A stretch of DNA of 64,000 nt from Lutjanus erythropterus. Taxonomy: Eukaryota; Chordata; Actinopteri; Lutjaniformes; Lutjanidae. Positions 55,572-64,000 of this stretch are shown here, in pieces. A model generated the notes under the pieces. It worked only from the letters and a program-made list of their open reading frames with translations, was not told the origin of the DNA and ran no database searches. Position 1 is the stretch's first letter, and every line of letters starts with the position of its first letter. The stretch lies in contig CM034592.1 of NCBI GenBank assembly GCA_020091685.1, positions 38,594,705 through 38,658,704 of the forward strand, written 5' to 3'. A program made the position numbers and the translations under genes.

Positions 55572-55614
55572 ATGCTGCCACTGCTTGCGCTCCTGGCACA
55601 CCTGCTTCTTAAAG
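55572..55614 (+). CDS. Possible orphan first exon coding a signal peptide
   Basis: An ATG with G at -3 (CCGTCATGC) opens MLPLLALLAHLLLK, a typical hydrophobic signal-peptide core, before a possible donor AAAG|GTGATG. That break would leave phase 1, the usual phase after signal-peptide exons of Ig-type and other secreted proteins. Against it: the donor lacks G at +5, read-through stops after 18 codons, and I found no convincing second exon downstream. The opposite strand has a GC box (55735-55742) and a CCAAT motif (55636-55640), which would fit a minus-strand promoter better. It does not match the igsf21 signal peptide and is on the wrong strand for it. Treat as a lead, not a gene. Confidence 0.18.
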
Positions 55615-58600
55615 GTGATGAAAGCTGACTTTCTGATTGGTTTATTGCATGTTCGGCCTAAACTCGCTTGTGAATTAATCGAGGTACTTGGGCGCAGACG
55701 ATGGGTGTATCCCACTGTGCGCTGCTGATGCAAAGGGGCGGGACAGGACAGAATACCCCCGTGCACCTGTTGCAAGATGGAATAGGTGAATTTGGACACG
55801 CCTTGAATAAATTAAATCCACTGCGCCTTGTGCTTTAGATCATTGCAAGATAGGGCTCATTATTTTCCATTCCTGCCATATTCTGCCAATAAATCTACAT
55901 AAATCTTACACACTCGACCTTTAATACATGGGATTATTTATTGATTGAGTTCATGTTTGCCATGGGTCTTTAATTTAAATCATCACACACAATCAAGGGG
56001 ACGGGGCAGACACAGATTTCATCTCTGTCTATTTTTGTTCACACAATATGCAAATTAACAGTAACTTTCCTAAAATGATAATACTCTGTTTTTTTTTCAG
56101 ATGATTAATTACATAACTGATAATGTTTTGAGAAGAAATAAAGAAATAAGGTTACCATTGTGCTTTGATAATTGCTTTTTATAGTGGTCTATTCTTCAGT
56201 AGTCCTTGTGTGTTAAGGAAGAGGGTCAAACCTCACAACCTGAAAAGGAAAATGATTTCAGGTTTTGAAAGAATAACTGTATTGACATCTCAACGTTGGC
56301 TGCTTAGCAACAACACTGATCTGATACACATCTGATAAACAAGATGGTTTATGACCACATGGTCACATTGTTAGCAATACAAACCAACCCATGTGTATGT
56401 TTATCGATGTTCAATGTTGTTTACGATAAGCTCTACCTTGGTTAAACTTTAGTTATTTATTTCCACAGAACAAAGACTTGTGTTCAAGGCTGTGCTGAAG
56501 TCCCTTTCAAATCATCGAAAGGCTCAAGTAGCTCTCATGTCCGTTCACTTGTCCTGGCAGGGTGCAAATGTCCATGCTGAAAAGCCTCTTCTGGTGAATT
56601 GTTACACTGAAGCAGCAGTATCCTTTTATAGCATCTAACTGCACTTTCTGTAGTCTTTCGAAAAAGAAAACGGGACAATGGCGGATGATGTTTGTGGCTG
56701 TGATGGCAGCAATGGTGCACATCTGTAAGTACAGAGCTGAAGTACAGTCTTTCACTTTCTTTCTCTCTCCACCATAAAAGATATAAAAAGAAACAACTCA
56801 ATCCTGACCATCATGTTCTGTACACCATGTTCCTTCTGAATAAAAGCTTGTTTTAAAAAAAACGTACCTGCAAAGCTGCAAATTCTCAACCATGTTTCAT
56901 CTGTCATGTGTTATATCTAAATGTGCATTGGCCCTCAGCAGGGAAGATGAAAAGCTTTACTCTATACCACATTATCTCCTACACAGTGAATGACAGTTTG
57001 CTTGAAATGATATAGTATTTTCAAAACAACCAAGGTATTTCTCAGTGCAAAGGGCATCTCCCTCAGTTTGCAATGAAAAATTTCCCTGGAAGAACGTCGG
57101 GCAAAGGATTGACCCCCACAGATTGGGAAATTTACCTTGGACTTTCCATTAACGCTATAAACCCAACAAAAGGGTCAGTATAACAACAAACTCACTCCAA
57201 ATAACGCCAGCAGTGACCAAAGGTGAATTTAATGCTTTTCACAAAAACGGCCGACTGAAATCTAAAGAAATCGGGGAAAAAAAATACACTTTTAAAAAGA
57301 AGACCAAAGAAAAGAATAAAACTCAAAGATGGAAACAAGCTGTGCTTATAAATAAAGCAAGTAAATTGTTTTACGTCTCACCAGCTGTTATACTTTATTC
57401 AAGCATTGTTAAAAAGCATAAATGCCAAGTTAACATCTCAAAGGAATTACTTATATTTAAGGATATGTATTTAAAATCTATAGACATGAACTTCTGATCT
57501 CAAATCTAGATTATAACTGTTGCGCTGACTAACCTCATAATACTTGGATGATATCTGTGTTTTTCTCTTGAAGCTTACTCAAGGGATAGCCTCAAGCAAG
57601 TGTCTTCATGAAACTGAATGAGAAACCAAAAAAAAAAAAGAAAAAAAAAAGAAGGATGGAGGAGTGAATAGCAGCACTGAATGCAGCCTTAAAGCAAAGG
57701 TCACTTCTCAAAGGAAAGAAGTGGAAGTTGCTCATTGCTGCAACTTCAAAGTGTAAAACTCACCAGCATGCCCGTGTTTAAGATGGAAATATTACAACTG
57801 TCTGTTGCTGTTTTATATAAGAGTCCTTAAAACTTAATAAAGAAACTAAAGCAAATATTGCATGTTGCATTTTTTCACAGGTCTCCCTGGGCAAAAAGTT
57901 TGTTGTTCACAACATATTTAAATTTCTCAGTCATTCAAACAAACTGCACATGTTTTTGCCTGGCTGTAAAAGACTTGTTTATAGCTGATCCTCCCTGAGC
58001 CCCATTCCATTTTGCTCTGTGCTCAGTTGACCAAGCTTTGCATCCAGCGGAGCCTTTCTCCTTTCCTTGCCAAGATGTCACATCTCGAGTTAGTTTATGT
58101 TAGAAAAACACTAGGTTACTAACTGACTAACAATTTATGTTGATTAACTTGCAAGTTAGCAAGCCTTTGCTAACATTAGATATCAGATGTAACTAGCTAA
58201 CTTATAATTGATGTAAATTAGCTAGCTAGTCTGCTAGCATTTTGCTAATTCTAGCAAATTAGATGACAGCAATAAACTAGGAATCACATGGATGTCATTT
58301 GGTGGCAAATTTTCTGTTTACAGTGCACGTAACACACTACTACACAAATAAATGTACTGTGCATATCATTTTTCTTATAGCATTGTACAGCTTTGACTTT
58401 TCCCTGTAAACTTACCAGCTGTTGAAATCTGAATTTAAAAAGCTCAGTGTGAAATGCAGTAGCACTCAGCCAGACAAAACTGACATTCTTCAGCAGTAAA
58501 ATTAGCAGTCAGTGTCAAAAAGTAGAACAAAACAAAGATTTATTAATAAGAAATATTTCTAAGGTTGACTGTGATGATAAAACACATCTAAACATATTGA

Positions 58601-60006
58601 GTAGTGCAGCACACGTGATGGCTAAACATATTTTTATTTTGGTGGCAGTGGGCTTTACTGACACATAACTAGGTTTTGAATGAAATGCTTTGGGAGAATT
58701 ATTACCTTTTGCAGACATGCAACAGAGTTGTGATTTCCCATGAAACAGTTGTGACAACTACATTTATAGTTTAGAGAACTGTTTAAAAAATGGAGCCGAA
58801 GCGATTGAGACAAAAAAATATACAGTAAATCTTGGCAGTGATGCATTCACAGCTTTGTTTGCCACCTGTGTTCACATATTATTATAATTTGTGATTCAGT
58901 GTAAAATATGGGACCCCACGGTGCAGACAATTATCACCAGCAACAGCAAATATGTTTGCTAAGAATTGTAATGTCAACTGGGTTAAGTTTTTTGTTTTTT
59001 TTACCACCATGATGAGGAACTGTTGGTGATTAGGCAGGTTACAACATATTGAGAGTGAATTTATTAGGAAAATATTCACAGAGATCAGATTTCATTTTTT
59101 CCTCCAAAATATCTGATCTTGCTGTGCGGTCTCCACTTCTACCAACCACAGCATGATTAAATGTTTTTCTGGTTATGTTTGGACATTTGGAGCACTTAAG
59201 GTTAAAGTTAGAGAAAGATCATGATCTGGGTTTGATACCAAAAAAGTACAAGAGGTAACATGTTCTCTAGATTAACATCTAAAGGTATAGTATGCAGGAT
59301 TTTCTATAGACCCATATGACCAACTCGACGCCCTGCACTGTGCCTGTATTTTCTCATACAAATACACTACAATATGATATAGTAGACAGGGTAGAACATT
59401 ATATGTGGCGTTAGCAAATTTCACTTTATTACTATTAATAAATTGGGAACATTGCAATTTGGTTTATGTTGGATTACTGTGAGGATATCTATGATTTCAA
59501 TTCCATTATGTGAGTCGACAGCCCAATGCTGTTGAATGGCCTCCCAAGGAGGAGAACAATACCTGGATTTCAGTATCAGTGTATCATTATATTACTCATA
59601 TTGCTGCAAGGTTGCAGAGTAGTGGTGCACGTTGTAAACAATTTATTATGGATTGCGAAAGAGAATCAGGTTTTCAGACAGCCTGATTTTGGAGGGGGGA
59701 CAGTTTGGCTCCGGGCTATTTTTCAACGAGGTCAACGCCTTGTTTGAAGGGATCAACAGAAAAACAATCATCTAGAAACTGACCTGATTATTTTTGCGGG
59801 TACACAATAAAGAAAATAAGCCCACAGCAGTTCATAGTTGAGACGCTCTGTCAAGGTAATAAAACAGGGATAGACATATAAAAATGCTTAATAGTCTTGG
59901 TGGAACAGTCTGTCTTGGCCAAAGATGTTTTACTTACAGGATATCACACATAATTACACAGAAGATTGCTGATTTTTCAGAATTGATGTGTGGCAGTTGC
60001 ACGTCC
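55615..60006. other. Intronic sequence, nothing firmly recognised
   Basis: Candidate acceptors exist (for example TTTTTTCACAG ending at 57880) but open into short frames. A/T homopolymer tracts lie near 57628-57650. GCTA-rich sequence typical of fish repeats is at 58080-58265. A TTAAAGG-type element end is at 59278-59310 ('CTAAAGGTATAGTATGCAGG'). Confidence 0.45.
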
Positions 60007-60150
60007 AACAATTAATACTGCAGTTCAAATAGCGAGTTGGATCCATAAAGGACGTCAGATTGTCAGATAACAATGTTCCTGCAGCCAGCCTGAGCTTCCT
60101 CGAGTCTGAGGAGGAGGAGGCTTGTTTCAACCTGCTTCAACCATAGATCA
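60007..60150. repeat. Rearranged fragment of family R1
   Basis: 60020-60055 matches the R1 left end in plus orientation (CTGCAGTTCAAATAGCGAGT, TGGATCCATA). 60073-60150 matches the R1 interior in minus orientation (CTGCAGCCAGCCTGAGC, GTCTGAGGAGGAGGAGGC, TTCAACCATAGATCATAAA). The fragment is therefore inverted within itself. Confidence 0.4.
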
Positions 60151-60464
60151 TAAAGTATACTGACTAGGGATTTAACCTGTTTAATAAAAAACCTGAAACA
60201 AGCAAAAGGAGGACTTTGTGGCGGTGGCATTGTTGTAGGAGAAGTGAGTATTTCAGCTGGTGTTGTTTCCTTAATCTCTGAAGGCATATCATTGTCATTT
60301 TCTGATGTATTACAGTAAATATGTTACAGATTTCTCTCTTGAAAATTGTCTTTATCCAGGTAAAGGTGTAGTTCAAGTGTAAGTCCTGTTTTTTTTATTG
60401 AGTGCTGATGACTGGTGCCTCTATTATCTCCGTGATAGCGGTGACATATGCACGGTGTTTCTGT

Positions 60465-60560
60465 GCCATTTACTCGGTGCATGCTGGGATAGCCACCTAA
60501 TCACCCTGAATAAGAAAAAGAACATTCAGAAAGGCATGGAGGGATGGATTGGTGGATGAT
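60465..60560 (+). mobile_element. 3' tail of the SINE-like repeat seen at 9763
   Basis: GGTGCATGCTGGGATAGCCA, then CACCCTGAATAAGAAAAAG, AACATTCAGAAAGGCATGG and a GGATGGATTGG tail. These are the usual 3' landmarks of the same short interspersed family. The head is missing. Confidence 0.5.
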
Positions 60561-61514
60561 AGCTGTTGTTTCAAGTGATGATGTCTTCATTTGTAGATAG
60601 CGATCAATATTTTCTGACAACTTCCCCTTGTTGGCAGAGCATGGACTAATTTAGATAGCGTCAATCAGTGGATAATTTGGTTGTGTTCTGGTGTCCCGTT
60701 TGTGTTGTGTTGTTGCAGTTCCTGTGAAGCTTGCACAGATAAGAAACTGCTCACATGGACAAGTATCGCTGTAATGACCTATTTCTATATAATCTAAAGT
60801 GTTGTTCAGTGGTTTCTGCACCCACACGGCTGTTACATCAGACACTATTAATGTTCTGTTTGAGTGCCATCACACTGAAGGCGCAAGCCAGCACACATTA
60901 CATATGTTTAGTTATACATGTGCAAAATTTGAAATGGTTGTCACATGTCATTATGTTATTTTCAAAGGCACAAGATATGTCAGAGCCATATGAAGCGACT
61001 GCAGTAGTAGGGTAGGAAAAGCTGACGTATAATTGCCTCTTTCCTGATAATGTTCCGAACTTATATTCCCCCTCACAGCTGAAGTTTTCTGAATTTATCA
61101 CTTTCTTAACTTTGGGGTCACTTCACTAAATCCAGTGACTCTACCTGGCAGCAATACGCTATTTGTTTGACAGGTTTTTAATGAGAAACTAAATTAAATA
61201 TCTTTATATCATCAGTTCTATAAATTTGGAGCTCCCTGCGTGACACCCAAACCGACAGTAGCATTTTACATATTGCAGTGGTGAGGGGCATTCACTTCAT
61301 GTTTCTACAGTATTTATCCTCCCATAGTTATGTGTTATCACCGATAAAGAACTGGGGGGAAAAGTGCACTCATGTTAACCTACAATATAAACTCTCCACC
61401 AACCTGTAAATTCTAATCAGTTAACCTTACTTGAAAAAGCATGAAAACCAACTGCCTCAAATAAACTTAGGTGTTGTATTTTGTACTAACAAAGCTTATA
61501 TAGTGTAGCACACT
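60561..61514. other. Intronic sequence, nothing recognised
   Basis: AT-rich, with a possible acceptor TTGTGTTGTTGCAG ending at 60719. The frame that follows is short and unsupported. Confidence 0.5.
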
Positions 61515-62058
61515 TAGTGCCCCAGTTCAAAGGAGAAAAATGTAGGCTAATATATTCACTCTGCTAAATTATAAAAAGACCGTGATATGTCATCAGAGGT
61601 TAAGGAAACAGGCTAAGTTGACAACAAACCCACAGCATCATAGTCTTCTTTGAAATTTCCATTCCGTTACGTAACGTCCGTTTTTTGTTTGCCCATTTCA
61701 CATATATTAGACGTAAAATTAATGCTGAATGTTTGCTGAATAATCAAGCTTTTCTTTTTAAGATAACGGGCTTGGCTTTACTTCGACAGAGAGCTGACAG
61801 TTAACAGCTGATCAACTTACAACGTAGGACTCCTCATCAGTGTTATTGACGGCGCCTGTCATTGTCAAATTATAAAGTTGCGCTCACTTTGCGCTCGTGT
61901 TCAGTGTCCCTGCAGACTGCAGACATCCTGCATGAGCATCAAGTGTGGGCAGGGGGGAAAAACTTGCTTCAGCCTATTTAACATACCATCTATGGCTCCA
62001 ACTCACTATTTGGGCTGCAGCACTAATTTCTGAAAACTCCTTTGCTCCTTTAAGTGAC
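61515..62058 (-). repeat. Interspersed repeat, family R1, copy 4 (reverse)
   Basis: Reverse copy sharing GGAAACAGGCTAAGTTG, ATATGTCATCAGA, TTAACAGCTGATCAACTTAC, CAGCCTATTTAACATACC, CTATGGCTCCAACTCACTA and, at its outer end, TTTGCTCCTTTAAGTG, the reverse of the TTAAAGGAGCAA start of copy 1. The palindrome is reduced to one arm. Confidence 0.7.
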
Positions 62059-62929
62059 AAAGAATCCCTCTATAGGGTTTTCAATATTAATTTTAGATGT
62101 ACTCCTGATTAGACAGCTCTGAATTACTAATTCATGCAACTAAATAATTTCAAGTAAATATACCGTGCAGCACATGGAGTGTTACATTGATATATTTTGA
62201 TGTGATGTTTTCTTCCTGCAGCCCAAATATGTTTAAAACTGTCAATTAGGCTGGCAGTTAAATGAGGTATTTCACTATGTTAGTTTGAAAGCATCACTCA
62301 AACATTAAATGGGTCACAAATAAACTCTCACATTAAAAAGATGCTAAAAAATTTCCTTAAACAACTGGGCAGTGTAGGTTTTAGTCAAAGAGAAATGTAT
62401 GGTGCATTTGTTGGGGACTGCTTTCAGCTGTGGATTAATACACATTTGGTGGTCTGTGAGTGTTTCCAGCAGCTGGACGGCGTACGTGGGATCAAATCAA
62501 AAAACACTACAGCGCCCATGTTCATGTTAATGAAGAAACATGTTACCCAGTGCAACCATGTAGCTCACTGATGTGTTTTTAATAGTTTTGGGACAAAAAT
62601 GGAGCCTGATGGAAAAGAGGAACGAGCAATATCAGGCTTTGGCGACACAGACGACACTTGTGAATATGATAAGTTCATTGTTGCTTTTGGTCTTTTGATG
62701 GGATTTGTTAAAAATAAGAAAAATGTTTAATATTTCCATACTTATCCTATATAAAGAACTTGAGTTTCCAACTTTGCAGCATAAATAAATTAATAAAGGA
62801 GCCAAGATTTCACATTATGTCATTTGTTTGTATGTGGGTGTTTTTTTCCTGTTTGGTAGTAGAACATTTCATCACAGCCTATTCAAATAAACAAACAAGG
62901 AAGTAAACAAGTAAATAAATATATAAAGA
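62059..62929. other. Intronic sequence, partly repeat-like
   Basis: 62400-62720 has the look of dispersed fish repeat sequence with a plus-strand open frame lacking any domain. An AT-rich CAAATAAA-like tract lies at 62880-62940. Confidence 0.4.
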
Positions 62930-63960
62930 GCTAAATAAGTAATTGTTCAGCTTCTTTCGTGCCCCTGGAGGACCTCGCAGTGTGTCGTGCGGAGGCGGAG
63001 CAGGGGCCACTGCTAAGACTCTTCTGGCATGGAAATGACTTCCTCCTCTAATGCAAATGTCACAAAGAGGCTCTTATCCACTCCTAATCGCTAAGTAATC
63101 ACTTTCTTGTTTGATCCTTCTGTGATGGTAAGAATGGCTTTCAAAAATCTGGTATGATTCTGGTTGGGAGATTATGAATTTTCAAGACATGTTGAAAACT
63201 GGAAGTGCTTCAATAAGACTAAAAAAAGGAAGGAGAGAGGAGCGGAAGCAGCGGCTTTGGCTTTAAAATTAAGATCCTCTCCCAGATGGCCATTGTTAAT
63301 GAAATATAATGAAGCAAGCACTTTGAGATCTATATCATCAACTATCATCTTTCTTCCTAAAATGATGTGAAATTCTTTTACAGTATCTCTTCCAATATAA
63401 GCGCCGCTGTTACTTTTAATACTGTTATCTAACCAATCTCTGGATGAAAACAATAAACAACGAGATTGAAAAATAAATGTTCCATGCAGCACTTTTATGA
63501 CGCGTGTATGATATACTACACCCTGATGCTCGCATTAACCATAAAGATGAAAACGTGTGATGTAACTATTACAATGTATTTAATCCTATTGTCATGGAGG
63601 GAAAATGAGTCAGTGGGGAAAAGCAAAATAATTTTGTAGAGAGGTTTTTTTTTTTCTTCTGTATGATCATTTGTTGAATTACCTAATTAATTAGATCCAG
63701 AGTATGCTTCTGATAGATACCTGGGGATCTCAGGGAGTTGCTAACAATGAGGGGGCATTATTCACTATTAGCAGCACGGAAACAAAATGTCCCATTGTCA
63801 TCACCGTCACTGCCATTAGCTGCACAAGCTCTCAGACGGGCACGGCAATGATCAGTCCCTTTGTTGCTATTAGCATTTGTGGATAAAAGGGGACTCATCT
63901 TGTAGTTTGCTGACATGAAGTGTGTAATTATCATTCCATGTATAACAGGCTGCTTATTTG
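62930..63960. other. Repeat-free stretch, candidate conserved noncoding cluster
   Basis: Three blocks have little resemblance to repeats: 62950-63120, 63170-63500 ('GTTAATGAAATATAATGAAG', 'CAAGCACTTTGAGATCTATA') and 63690-63960 ('GGGCATTATTCACTATTAGC', 'CACTGCCATTAGCTGCACAA'). ATTA-containing motifs are frequent. The blocks have no shared frame. This is the best candidate in the window for conserved regulatory DNA but is untested. Confidence 0.35.
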
Positions 63961-64000
63961 CCCTAGTGGCATCCTCAAAGGGGAAGGTTGCGGTGCAGTG

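Noticed and set aside
55503..55799. 98-codon minus-strand frame overlapping the orphan leader
   Set aside because: No domain or conserved motif; being open on both strands here reflects locally low stop density.
57881..57930. Second exon for the orphan leader, after TTTTTTCACAG
   Set aside because: The frame in phase 1 ends after about 14 codons (GLPGQKVCCSQHI, then stop), too short to support a gene.
60720..60775. Alternative second exon after TTGTGTTGTTGCAG
   Set aside because: The phase-1 frame gives only about 18 residues before a stop and matches nothing I know.

Overview
The window reads as vertebrate nuclear DNA, most likely from a ray-finned (teleost, probably percomorph-type) fish. 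It is AT-rich, has no dense coding, contains vertebrate splice signals, microsatellites and many decayed fish-type interspersed repeats (SINE-like units, short inverted-repeat transposons, hAT and pogo/Tigger transposase remnants). There is no bacterial, phage, CRISPR or operon structure.

The only protein-coding gene I can support firmly is one Ig-superfamily gene on the minus strand, recognised as igsf21. Two consecutive internal exons are visible: 17741-17862 (upstream) and 1947-2065 (downstream). Both have clean AG acceptors and GT donors, and their reading phases join exactly (phase 2 at the shared intron). Together they encode the second half of the first, V-type Ig domain, with an N-glycosylation sequon (NYS) and the characteristic Y-E-C cysteine strand. 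The rest of the window is intron: 1-1946 is the start of the next intron, 2066-17740 is a complete 15.7-kb intron, and 17863-64000 is at least 46 kb of the preceding intron. I could not find the signal-peptide exon, the preceding Ig half-exon or the next exon; they appear to lie outside the window.

Intron layout. The 15.7-kb intron (2066-17740) holds hAT-type and TTAAAGG-type short elements, a (GT)n tract, a two-copy unclassified repeat (7255-7500 and 11038-11280), a tRNA-like/SINE stretch (9448-10030), and a cluster of transposon debris at 15370-16995: one copy of a 0.55-0.67-kb repeat family plus two different decayed hAT transposase fragments on opposite strands. The large intron (17863-64000) holds three more copies of that family, a degenerate tandem array (26475-28945), an intact-ended 500-bp hAT element with a perfect 8-bp target duplication (30401-30900), a 647-bp hAT element with a 7/8 target duplication (38965-39611), a pogo/Tigger transposase remnant (34850-35047), and a perfect 30-bp inverted repeat with a 7-nt loop (54260-54326).

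Several non-repetitive stretches are candidates for conserved regulatory sequence of igsf21 or a neighbour, but without alignment this is only a guess. One possible orphan first exon coding a signal-peptide-like sequence is at 55572-55614 on the plus strand; it is weakly supported. I did not find a convincing new biological system. The most unusual items are the perfect hairpin, the tandem array, the palindrome-cored repeat family and the orphan signal-peptide exon.
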